From Larimichthys crocea (Eukaryota; Chordata; Actinopteri; Sciaenidae), in NCBI RefSeq assembly GCF_000972845.2, contig NC_040013.1, positions 9,698,061 through 9,762,060 on the forward strand: 64,000 nucleotides of DNA. The letters are read 5' to 3'. The notes under the pieces are model-generated. The model made no database searches and had not been told where the DNA came from. It worked only from the letters and a program-made list of their open reading frames with translations. The position numbers and the translations under genes were made by a program. Positions 1 through 12,400 of the stretch are shown in pieces (the first letter of the stretch is position 1; each line of letters opens with the position of its first letter).

Positions 1-1600
1 GGCCTGATGGAGAGGAGCAGAGCAGGCTGCAGGTGATATAACCTGCAGGTTAATTCAGGAAGCAGTCGGAATCGGATGAAGCTACACCTTTTCATTGAAA
101 TTGCTGCGTCACCTCAGACGCAGGACTTGCTGACACAGAAAATGTGCAAAAATAAGAACATTTCAAAGAAATGCAGCTGGCTCCAACTCCATCCAAGGTA
201 GACACAGCCAGACCAGCTCTACCCACAGTTCAATGCAGCTGCATAGCCACCAGCCCCTAGAGGACATGATAGATTGGACCACACTCCAGCAGCTGGGGTG
301 GAGGTTTATGCAGGAAGTCGCAAACAAATTTAATTGTTTTTCTCTCAGCACCCAAAAAGGCTTATGATTAATTATTCAGTGAGTCCTTTGCCGTCCCTGC
401 GGTGAAAGCAACATCTGTCATTTATTTAAAGCACACCAACTCACAGGGAATCAAGTCACAAACACATTATGGTTTCATGTTTCCATTCGAGAGTCTTAGC
501 ACACCTGCTGTTTACAAAATAGAGGATGAAAAAGTCTCATAGAAAAGGTTGTTATCTTCTTTTTCACCTGCGGGAACTCAGCAAATGCAGTGCTCAAAAT
601 GAGCTCTTTGTCTAAGCCTCACGAACACAATCTCAGCTGGCTGATGAAGACATTTACTCAGCTCTCGATCCATCTTCATTTCCATATCATTCCTACCACT
701 AGGTGCACAAACTTAAGGCTCTCGTCTGAAATTATTTTACCTTCATCCCTTTGATTCTTTCCAATACATCTAAGGCGATTTACGTTTACGTATTACGTTT
801 ATATTGGTTTTAATAAGCCCAAATCTTCTGTTTCCACAAGATTTAAGAACTTTGTTTAAAAAAAATCAGCGACTTTGACAGATTTATTTTGTTGCTCGCT
901 ATTTTGATTATAATGTTGATGCACTCGGACTGAAAACTGAACACAGTTTTCAAAGATCACTTGAAAGATAGATGTAGGATTAAGTTGGAATGTGCCGACC
1001 AGACTATTTAAGGACAGATTCACAGATTGAAGTGACTTATTAAAAGAATGCATTTTTGTCCAGAATGATTGCTGTGGATAAATGTGTTAGTTTCAGGGGA
1101 TTTGAAAATGTGCTTTTTCACTTTCTTTTCAAGTTGGATGAGAAATTACTGTCACGTCTGCAAGAGCAAACAATTATCTTAGAATAGCGAGACTGAAAGA
1201 GTTAACTGAACAATCCTTCTACATGCACATCCAAAGCTCACTAATTAACACGTTAAGACCAAAGTGTAACGCAGAGGCAGGGTAGCTGTTTCCTGTTCAT
1301 GCTAAGCTAACCATCTGTAGCTCCACCCTCACATTTAAAAGTATAGGTATTTAAAGGGACAGATACAGGAGTGTTATGAATTTCATTTAACATTTGGCAG
1401 GAAAGCAAATAAGCATTTTTTTTTTCAGATTTTCTAACATGTTCAACTATTTTTTTAAGACATAGTTGAAAAAAATGTGAATCTATATTTAACACCAGTT
1501 TTTTATTTACTAAACATGAGCAGATTATCCATCAGCATAAATCATTTGGTTAAGGATTCCGGCAATAGAAACAATAAAACAAAAGAGAAAACACGAAAAT
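1..1600. other. downstream flank with no recognised gene
   Basis: AT-rich sequence with only short uninformative open frames. I see no coding exon, RNA gene or identifiable repeat. It is intergenic, or a longer 3' UTR if a more distal poly(A) site is used. Confidence 0.5.
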
Positions 1601-1609
1601 CATCATCTT

Positions 1610-3305
1610 ATTTTTACAACTACATTTATTAAAAAAACAAAAGAAAAAATAGAACAAAAACAAATAAAGCAACCAGTGTCCCACCAGGGATGAGACAGTT
1701 TACGGAGAGAGACATTTTTAAAAGCATACAAACCAGCAAACTGTAATCTAGCAGCATCCAAATGTTGGAATCTCCAAAATCATCATTTATATATTTAAAT
1801 ATATAGTTGTTTTTTTTGCCCTGGCAAGCTACACACTTTACAACATACACAGAGCTTTAACTCTCCTTAGTGCAGAAAAAAAAACAAAAAAAAACAAATA
1901 CCCTTAATAAAATAAACAACTTTAGGTTAAATAAGCTTAAATAATAGTGTTAAATACAAGACACTTCTGTGGCAGATATGTACAGAAATAAACACATTTG
2001 GCATTGTAAGTGTGGTTCACTGGCGCTTGCTCTAATGCTCTAGAAACCACTGCATAAGAACACATTTAGCTGTGATAGACTACACAGACACACACACACA
2101 CATTCACATTCATACACACAATTTTCATATCAGTGAGCCACAGACAAGGCATGTGTTTATAAAAGACAAATTAAAAGCAAAGAGAAACAATCCATGTACA
2201 ACCAAGAGTTTTAGGCACAGTCTCTTCCTGTTTTATAAATACATGTCAAGTACGACTGCTTCTCGACAGGAACTCTTCACGTTTGTGCTAAATTTTTTTT
2301 ATTTTTTTAAAACACAGTTTCGTAACTACCACTTCGTTATTGCTAGGACATTGTGACAGTGAATGGAAACTACTGACAAACGTGTGTAGGGAAAGCACCT
2401 TTAAACATCAAAATTACTGCCATGTGACCCTACGTTACAACACTGAGGAAAAGAAAAAGTGGAATTAATTGCGAAAGCAAAAAAAAAAAAAAAAAAAAAA
2501 TGGCCCAGAACATCAAAAACCTTGAAACTTTTGTGACTTTGGGATCCAGATATCCAGAAATAAAAGGGTCTCAGTTGAGCTACATTCATTTTTCCCCCCA
2601 CTGTATGTTTCAAGACCACCACATGTGGATTCCTCTTGGTGCAAGCAGACAGTAAGTACCACTTCATTATGTCCAGTACATTCCTCCCCTCCTCGCCTCG
2701 CCTCACCCTCTCCACTTTCCTGTGTCCGTGAAGGCCGGCACAGAAACAGCTGTGTGACAGTGTGCGCAGTATGATACAGTACAGCTGAGTATACAGTACA
2801 GTAGACTGACGGGACATACGTAGGTAGATTATATGTTGACTACAGTAAATGAGCTTTACATTCCACTACTGTAAGAAGATCCCAGGGACTCGGGCGGGGG
2901 CCCCCGGGGGTTGCTTTTCTCAATTCCTCTCCAGCGCCGGAGATGAGGAGGTTTCCCAAGAGTCTCATTTGCCAGGACGGAGAAACGGTTAACATCAGAA
3001 ACAGCCCTGCACTTCAGACAAAGGAGGATCCCAAAACTAAGGTCCAGATCAGGGTTTCAAGCCTTTCCAAACAGGGCTGCACTACAGTCTCCTAAGCAGG
3101 GGCTTTTTTTAAAGAGTCTTGATTACTCTGGGGGCCGGTAATGGTTTGTTTGAAAGTTTGTTTGCCTGTGGATCATCTGGGAGTCTTAAGTAGGAGTTGA
3201 GTGGGTGCCCAGGAGGAGTGAAGGCCATCTTGCTCTCTCTCTCTCTCTCTCCCTCTCTCTCTCTCTCTCTCCCTCTGCGGGTCTCTCTCTCTCTCTCTCT
3301 CTCTC
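1610..3305 (-). other. sipa1l2: probable sipa1l2 3' untranslated region
   Basis: About 1.7 kb between the stop codon and a candidate poly(A) signal at 1630-1625. On the sense strand it opens with a GA microsatellite, has a GC-rich patch near 2890-2945, and is otherwise A/T-rich with a T-run at 2499-2479 and a GT-rich patch around 2120-2087. The 138-codon ORF at 2401-2817 has no recognisable content. The 3' end is an inference. Confidence 0.45.
1625..1630 (-). promoter_or_regulatory. candidate poly(A) signal AATAAA
   Basis: The sense (minus) strand reads AATAAA here. Other copies sit at 2303-2298 (closer to the stop) and 1507-1502 (further downstream), so alternative 3' ends are possible. Which one is used cannot be told from the sequence. 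Confidence 0.35.
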
Positions 3306-3307
3306 TC
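3233..3307. repeat. (CT/GA)n microsatellite abutting the stop codon
   Basis: About 75 bp of CT dinucleotides with a few interruptions (CCCT, TGCGGG). On the sense strand it is a GA repeat that begins inside the TGA stop codon and forms the first part of the 3' UTR. Confidence 0.95.
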
Positions 3308-3452
3308 AGGGTTTCTTGTCAATGGTGTGAAAGAACCACTCTGTGAACTTCCTGAGCTGAGCCGCCGCCGTCTGGCTCTCCTCCTGCAGTCGCATGTTGT
3401 CCTGTCTCAGGTGTTGCACCTCCTCCTGTAACATCGCCTTATCCTCTTTCTC
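3306..3452 (-). CDS. sipa1l2: sipa1l2 last coding exon 21 (coiled coil and stop)
   Basis: 147 nt including TGA at 3308-3306, acceptor AG at 3454-3453 (GTTCAG|GAG), phase 0 in. Encodes [40 protein letters not shown] and FHTIDKKP. Leu residues at heptad spacing make a leucine-zipper coiled coil, expected to mediate oligomerisation or partner binding. The acceptor tract is a GT microsatellite, and a GA repeat follows the stop codon directly. Confidence 0.97.
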   Translation of the reverse strand, partial: EKEDKAMLQEEVQHLRQDNMRLQEESQTAAAQLRKFTEWFFHTIDKKP

Positions 3453-6400
3453 CTGAACACACAAACACACACACACACACACAGCACCAAGACATGAGGT
3501 AAAAATAAACGGATACAAAATAGCTTAATAAAAGCCCCGCTATTACAGAGAACATCCGTCTTTCGTCAGCGCTGTGTAAATGGGAGGCATTAAGATGGCA
3601 AAGCGGCCTTTTCTCTGTTCTGATACAAGTGCATTTCCTCTCTCCATTTTAAGCACATTAGTGATTGTGGGGAATTGCTGGGCTGGGAAACAATAAGGAA
3701 AGGAAGCAGGATATTGAATTAAGTGGACGAGTTTGTATTACACGAACCTTAGGGCACCCATTACTCAATGTCTATTCTCCTGAGCTGAGTGACACAGACA
3801 TGCAAAAAAAAAAGTGACGAACATAATTTGTTTGATGTGTGTGAACTTACCTTTCTGAGGTCATGCTGCAGCTGCCTGAGGATCACCTCTAACTGGTTGA
3901 CTTTGCCCGTTAGTGTGGAGGGGGAGCTGCTGTTATGGGAACACAAACTGGATGTTAGTAAGACTCAAGAAAGAGTCATTTATCACATAAGCAGCTGATA
4001 ATGGACTGTTAGCTAAGCCGGCCCACCTTAGTTACCATTTCTACGCCTGTCAAGCTTTGTGTCCTTGCATGGCAAATATGGTGAAATATGATAACGGAGG
4101 CAGATTTACAATCTAAATCCTTTAGGAATGTCTAAAACAATCAAAGTTAAAACAAGCAACCTTCCTGTTTCCAGCAGACCACCTTGGTTTTTGTAGGCAG
4201 AAAGACGACTGTAGCTAACTAGCTTTAGTTAGCTAGCGTAAGCTAATGCTATCCAATGGTTAGTTGACTTTTTAGTATTTGCTGTTGACTGTTTTAAATA
4301 TGCACGCGATGTAACATAATTGATATGCAGTTGAAGTCCAATGGGACATGGAAATAGAGAAGCAATGTTTATGTATTACAGTATAAAGCTGGTTAGCCCC
4401 AGCCCCAACACGTGCTTGGACAAGATTATATTTGTGTTTTAATGTTCATATTTTCAAACTTCATGTTTGGAGAATAAACTGATGAGTTTGTTGTTTCTGA
4501 TCTGTAGATTCTTCCATATTACATAAAGAGCAACACAGAACTGCTAAACCTTTAAAAATTAAACTTTGTAAAGGTTAAAAAAAAAAAGAGACACCACCAT
4601 CTAAACTCTTGAGATATTGTGTATTGCTTTTATTAGAGCCTGACGCACACCACACCACCAAAGCATGCTGTGCCCGGTTATGGTTGCTAAGCTGTGACTG
4701 GACAATCACTGTTTGGGGCTAAGTTTTAGCGAATAGTCAATTTTTCACTTGCTACAGGAGCGTTGGTGTGTGTTTGTGTTCGTCTGTAAAGCCTACTCTG
4801 CTTCCAGGGCTGCTCCCTCCGCCTCCACCACTCGTCTGGTCAGCTCTCTGGAGATCTGCAGAGCCTCTGCCCGCTGCATGTCCGTCATGGTGCAGAAAGA
4901 GGCCACGCGCTGGTCTGGAGACAGAACAGATGACGTAACAGGTCATAATATGCCCTTTAATCAAATGCCCTTAACATCAAAAACAGGAAATGTGTTTGCA
5001 TTTGATGATGTCAACATGCAACTAAAATAGAGCAGAAACAACACACTCGCATGCACACACTCCTGACAGGATGGGGCGCTTCATTCATGCTCTGTATGAA
5101 TGAGTGGTTCTGATTGAAGCGCTGCTGCAAAGCCACCAAAAGAGGCCCTTCCGTACAGAGAGATCTACAAGCAGACAATAAGGGACAACGCCGTAAACAG
5201 AGCATTTCTAGACTCCTCACAGATAAAGTCAGTCCCTCGGGTGTTGCTTTGGTGCCCTCGCCCCTCCGAGCTTCCTCTGACAGCTGTTTGGCTCATAATG
5301 GGCTGGATCCCACAGAGCTGTAAGGCACCAGTCATGCTTGTTTTACCATATCAGGCCCTTAAGCTCACTCAAAGCCCCATGGAAAACCAAAACTTGGCAT
5401 GTTACACTTGGGGACAGCCCAGTTTTGAGACGTAATGCTCTTTTTCTGTAGAAGCCCCCTCTCTCAAGCCCTTGGTCTGAGACTTAAGATAGGGGGATCT
5501 GCATATTCATAGAAAAGATTAAGGAAACCCTTCTATTAATTTAGCCCCCAAATGAAAGCTAATCCACTCCAAGACAAAAGCTGATCCAGCCTGGAGTTAG
5601 TTGTTCAGACGAGGCAGGGAAGGAAGACCAAGCTTTAATTTACATATGAATGAACATTTTCCTCATGTTCGATGGCTGCATCAGAAAGATTAAAGACTTC
5701 TAGAAAAGCAGCTTGTCATATTTGCATGACCCGCGGTCCAGATTTTACTGGACAAATGTCTAAAAAAACAACAACAAACAAACAAAAACAGATCACACTA
5801 CAGACAACAGACATAACACAACAATCTCTGAACAATGCAGTGTTTATTTATGATGGAATATTAAAAACATATCCTATAGTTGACAAAGGGAGCTTTCATG
5901 ATTGCACCAAAAGCCTTTTGTTGCCTTTTTAATTCCATCTGTTTCTACTTTTAAAAGTCAGGATGCCACAGTTTGTTTGTGGATGCTGCAACCCAATCCA
6001 AACTGTCTCCTTGCATCAAGAATATGAGCAGTCTCTCAGGATCAGCATGACCACAATAATGAATGGTATAAATGCTTTACATCTCTGGCAATCTCCTTCT
6101 CCCCTGGCTCTAACCAGAGCTGCTCAAACATACATGGCACAATGGCAGCCTGGAGCCACTTTCTGCTCGGCAACAAGGCTCCAGTTTACACAGTGCTTTT
6201 CTGGGCCGGCTGAGCTGCCGTGACAACTGCCTTCTTGCTGTCAGTCAGACTCTACATTATCTTCACTGATTCCACTCTTGTTAAATGATATGCTGCAGGC
6301 TATGCAGCAGTAAGTGTATCAAATAGGAAACTCTACAGAGGATTCATTAATTATGACAAATGAACGGTCACATGCCACTTTTGCCTGCTCACTGGTCTCA

Positions 6401-9400
6401 GGGTCAGACGGAGTTCAAGCGTGGGGGGGAAAAAATCAAACACATGGCGTGTTAGCGTTTCCGTGATAAATGGGAAATGCACTGGTATGAGAGCGGTCGA
6501 AGAAGTACTTAAACTGGGAGCAAGAGAAATGAACAGAAGTGATGATGCTGACCATGAAGTGGCTGAGACGTGGAAATGCTAATTAACCGAAAACAGGTCG
6601 TGACTGAGCGAAAAGACAGATTTCGGTTTTGACAGGAACATATCACTCATGTTGTCTGAAAACAACATGCTGCTAGTCCTCCAAGTACTCCATTCCTAAA
6701 TCACTTGTCCCAGGACGCCACTACAAAGCACAAAGACTCTAAAGCAGCTGTCTAGACAGTTTTTAAGAACAGACCACCTTGAAAAGGATAATTTATGGTT
6801 CATTGAGCCATTTCTTTTTTAGGAGAAAAAAAAATCCACCATCTTTGGTGGACCAAATTCACACTTAATGGACAAAAGGCCATGAGGGGAGCTGAAATTA
6901 CCCCAAACTATCCTTCCAAGAGTTTAATAGTAAAAGGCATTGCTGTAAGAACTCTCCCTGAGTGACGACTTGTTGGTTTTACGGTTTAAAAACTGGCTTC
7001 ATGTCTGTACTGAGAAATGATGGCTCATTTTCCCAGGTTAAAGTGCTTAATGGGAATCACAATGAGGCTCAGAGAGCAGAGGCGCAAAAAGCAAAAGGAT
7101 TCCCACAAGTCACCTCTTACAGCACTTAGGAGACTCTAGAAGAAACACAAACATAAAAACACACACAAACCTGCACATGCAAGCGAGCTAGCACTTGCAG
7201 ATTATGGACACACACACAAACACACACACGCACGCTAAGCAGCCAGGAGGAGGTGGCGGGGGGGGAGGTTACACGAGGTGCCAGCAGCTTCAACCAGGCT
7301 GGTTACCTTCAAAGGCCCGTGCTGCGTCAACCAGGTGAGACCAGTCCAGGCCTGAGGCAGTGTCTGGGAGGGGCATGAGGCCTGGATCGCTGAACTTGGA
7401 CCTGTCCGCCAAGGAGCCGTCAGAGAACCAAAACTCATCTGCAGAGACAGGCAGGCACTCTGATCAGTGTCTATGCCTGGCCTGAGTTCAGGGCTCATCT
7501 CTGAGTGGCCCATCAGTTTGCATCAGAGCGGACAAGAGGAGTTGGGAGAGGAATGAAGGGGCGTAGAGGGGGGAAGGCGGGGGACTTATTCAAACTATTC
7601 ATTGCTGGCTAAAAGGGATGATATAACTCCAGCGCTGCACATCAAAACACCTAGCCTAGTCTATGCTAAGTAAAGTAGCTCCTGTCCAATCATACCTTCA
7701 CCTGAGTCCAATTCTAATCTGGATGCAAACAAAGTAAGAAATCCTCTGGCTGCACAACAATTTAACTCTAAAAAGAAAAGTATTGTATAGATGTGACAGA
7801 AAACTACCCTAGCTGCATAGCACTCGCAAGGCGCTGTCTGAGGGGCGATAAATGACTTGTCTAAGTGAATGTCTTCATGTTTCAATCAATATCTCCTTTC
7901 CCTCCACTCTGTCTCTCTCTCCCTCCCTCCCTGTCAGCCCTGAAAGACGAGGAATGCAATAAACAAGCTCCCATTCTGCAGAGAGGCATTTAGAAAAGCA
8001 TGAGTGGAGAAGCAGAGAAGAGACAGAGAGAGCTTGAGGTGATGCTGACACCCTCCTTTCAATTTACACAGCGTCTTGGAGCTGGAGTGATTCACTGTTT
8101 ACCAAATTGGACTGTTTCAGTAAGGGAAAAAGAGAGCCCGTGTTCTCAACTATCCTTCAAAACAATCGGGAATCCATCAGGTTGACAGCCTGAAGAAGCT
8201 AAAGAGAGAAACATCTTTCCAAAAGCCATTTTCAATCTAATAACGGCAGCCGGAGACGGATGAGGAGCGGTATGGAAATGAGACAGGAGGGACAGAGAGG
8301 AAAGGCAGGCAGGGACTCATGAGTGAATGAAGCATTATGTATGACAGACATTGTGACACTCCTGATGGAAAAATAGGCATGTTCATGTCAGATCTTAGGA
8401 ACCTGCAGCGGCGCAGGCAGGACACATGGCACCTCTCATCACTAATACATATTCAGTGGATGCTAGGCGAACAGTAGAGAGGGGAATACTAGCCAGCAGT
8501 GACAGGTGTCTGCTTAATGCAGACGGAGTGGCAGGCCCCTTGCAAGTTGCACGCCACCTCACCCACTTCCAATTAGTTGGCTATATTGAGGAGTGTTGCT
8601 GGAGTGTGTACCAGTTGTGCTAATGATATTGGTAGGACACAAGTGGCTCTTCAAACAAGTATCTATATCCTGACTCTTATCCGGTGCCAGAGAGGAGGAA
8701 TGATAATCCAAGAGCAACATGCAGAGAAAGTCTACATTAGCCTTCCTGTCTCTGAGAGGTATTTTAATATGAAGTGCAGAGTCCTGTTTGTTTTCTTTAG
8801 ATCAGCTTCTCTGCAGTATCTTCGGTGAGGTGTACACATTTTTTAGGCGTTTCTTTTTCTTTTAGAAAGTTTCATCGTCTGTACTTACTCCTTAGGTTGG
8901 ATGCCCCCTGGTTGTGGATCATGCGAGGAGGCAGCGTGCTGTGGTAAGGTGGGGTGGTGCTGAATAGGATGTCGTTAGGCATGGCTTGGTCCAACATGGA
9001 GCTGTGTGAGCTTGTGTAGGATGAACCCTTACGGTTACTACACACACTCTCGTCTGATAGTGTCCGGTATAGTGAGCGTCTTGGTGACAAACTGTCAACT
9101 GTTGACACCTGCGAGGGGCGAGACGGAAAAGAATTTTTTCAAGAGATAGTCACAACCATGCAAATGGTGGAGTTGAATGACCTCCTAACCCCCAGCGATG
9201 GCCCCCGCTCTGCACCTTCCACCGTGCTTTGCCTTTCCTCGGCACAGCAGGTTTACATGAGCGGGCAGCTGGGCGGGTAAAGGAGGGAACACCGGGGAGC
9301 AGTGTAGGGAATCAATTACAGTCTTTGCTCTCAGGAAAATGCAGATGGATTGAGCACAGCTGGAGAGTGTCTGGCAAGTGGGAAAAACGGGGGACAGAGC

Positions 9401-12400
9401 TTCTGGAGGTGGTGACAGAGGTCATGGCGCTGAGGCAGCCAATAGTCACCGAGCTTAATGTGAGAAATTACAGCAAGCAGAGAAGATTTAGTGTAGGTGG
9501 CACAATACCAGATGGGGAAAAAATATAAGCTGATAGATTTAAAGCAAAATTCTTGTCTAGACCTGGCATATTTCCCACAAACAGGGCCATTTTGACTCCA
9601 TGGGTCTATGCTTATTTTGCACCTGCTGATTTTGGTATGAGGATTTGTGCTAACCAATGTATATCAGGGAAAGCTGGAAGCTTTGAGTCTTACTGAAAGC
9701 AAAAACAGACAGTATCCCATGGAGTAGCCATTACGGCTAACTGCACAGGGAACTACATCCACATCAACCTGCCAGATGATCTAATCACCCTGCCATGTTC
9801 ATCTGCACATGTGTAAGACTGACTTTCACTGCCGTTGTACAGTCTTCTAATGAAGCTCAAAAAGCTAAACACAATGGCGGAGAGTCATTTCACTTTGATG
9901 GCAGATCTGGAGGCCAAGTAAAATATAATATCAATATATGAATGACAATATAAAAAACTTTATATTCCTTCAAATATTGTTACAATTAATACAAGAGAAG
10001 TGCAGTTACTGTAGTTAGGTCAGCCAGTTAGTTGACCCAGATGTAGCTCCATGTGTAGTGAGACTATTTCGGGGGGGCTACATACTGTGCGGACTCAAAG
10101 TGGGAAATTATTCATGTAAATTTAGAAAGCTGTAGGAGCCTTGCACAGCCTTCCTTGATATACTGTTGTTTTTCTGAGACTCTACAACCGAAGTGGTGAG
10201 TGCAACGTTAGCCTGAACCATGGATTCACATTTGGCACAGTTATAGAAAATAAGCCAGGCTGACAAACAGCGATTATCCAGGGTAGTGTAAATACAGATA
10301 AATAGAGCATGTCGAGCTCCTGTATAAGTCAAGTTAAAGCAAGGCTGTAATAAAAAACTCATATCATAAAATCAATTTAAATGAAGTCAGTACACATTTT
10401 CTTTTGTGTGCTTGTTAACAAACCAGACAAAGACCCAGTGAACACAGTGCAGTGAAGCAGTGAGTATTGTGTCATTACAGCACATTGAGTATGTCTGCTG
10501 CTTTAAGTCTACTCTCTAGAAAAGGACTCATATCGCAAAGAATATAAAAACCTAAAGAGGCCAATGTGAGGCAATGCAGAGGTCAAAAGGCAATGCAAGG
10601 TCAGGATGAACAATCACAAAGGCAGCATCATCCTGAGGGGATGCCCTCAGAGCACAAGAAATAATACCACTGCAGGAATACTTGAGTTTCATGACCGTGG
10701 CCAGAAGTTTGACAGACGATCTCCTGTTTAAACACACAAAACCACAAAGGCCAATCCAATCCATCATTGTCCATTTTAGCTTACATAAATATTACAGGAG
10801 TGACATCAAAAGTAGCCACAAATGATATGCGGGGCAGTTGGCCAGATGGGTAAATGTCTGACTTTGGCTTTCCAGCTGTAACCAACACGAGACTGATCCC
10901 CACAAGCCAACACCCAGCCATCTCCATTTCAAAGATGGATTTCCCCACAAATCCCACCGTGAGAATTTAACAAACATCTAGTAGGTCTTTAAATATGAGC
11001 TAATATACTGGAATTCAAAGCAGCGTACATACATGCTGCCTCCAAAGAATATCTCAGAGACTTTAACTTAACAAGGTTGTGCTTTATTGCACGTTTTCCC
11101 ACCCAACTTTACAAGATTAGACCCCATAAGGTTCACCCGCATCAAACAACTTTAAACACGATTTGCTGCTCTCTCATATAAAGCCAAAATAGCAGCGATT
11201 CAGAACTCCAATAAATGGAGTCACGGCAGATGAAACCATTCGCAATAGGGCTTAATGTTTTTTTAGACGCCATCTATTTATTACATCTACAGCATCAAAC
11301 CGGGCTCTCTGAAAACAACTTGGCACTGGTTAACTGAACCTGCTGTGCACATTACGCAGAAAATATTGCATTAATCAAACCTGCAAGATTATGGGACTAT
11401 TTCAGTGTCTAAATCCACCTCAGCTGGCAACAGACCTCACCCTGATTTGGGCTGCAATGCGTTTCAATTCTTTTGTACAAAAGCAACGTTCTTATCAGTG
11501 GAGGCAGCACTGACACGTCCACCTAGATTTTTCCTGATTTTCCTGACTTTTTTTCCCCTCGCTGCCCACACTGAACAAAGACAACAACCAGCACTGGAAC
11601 CCTTTGACGTGCCACTTGGGAGGATGTGTTGGACAACCACCTATTCAGATGCTTTTTTTCTTTCCCACAGGAGGTTCAAAAGAGGAACGTTGTGGGAGAA
11701 TAAGCTGTGAGCGGCCTTTCCTTTACGTCAGCCACACAATAGTCTGCCTGTCTGTGGAAGGGCGTCCCAGCGGACAAGGCGGCTGGCAAGGAAAATCTCT
11801 CTGCACCTGCTCACCCACACAATGGCATTAGGGTGACTACCGGAAGTGACACACTGATTAACCTTTAGCGTAGACTGTTTAATTACTTTGGAGATTAAAC
11901 AAGTCAGACTGCATTAAATTAGAAATATGTCTGCTATGTTTCCATCCTTGTCATTACTGTAATTTGATTCCTTTCCCTGCCAGCTAATGATTGAAAACAG
12001 TCTCAGTGACGCTGCTCTCAGAAAAGAGCAGTGTGTGTTCACTGGGATGGGATGTGTAGAGTATATGGTTGGAGTAACTGGCACTGTGCCCTACCTCATG
12101 CATCTCTCTCCCAGATTGCTTTTCCACACACTCTATTATCACTCTGAATCAGAACGGAGAGTGCGATTACAACAAAGACCGTACTACTCTTTGAGTCCAA
12201 CAAGCAGCGCTGTGCACCTTTGTGCTCGTTACTGCGCTTCCCTTCTCTGTGGGAAACAAAATAGCATCAAATGAAGGAAAATCACAGTGCAGGCCTGTTA
12301 CATTTGCTTTCATTTTAGACAGGCACTGATGCTTTCTGGTTCTCTTGTGAGCACCACATTCTCCATATTGTAAGTCCAGCAGAGAAACACAGTAATCAGT

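Noticed and set aside
2401..2817. 138-codon minus-strand open frame
   Set aside because: Falls in the inferred 3' UTR, and its Phe run comes from a T homopolymer; no homology recognised.
5011..5220. Possible extra sipa1l2 exon in intron 18
   Set aside because: An acceptor-like TTGTAG is present but no suitable donor or similarity to SIPA1L proteins was seen.
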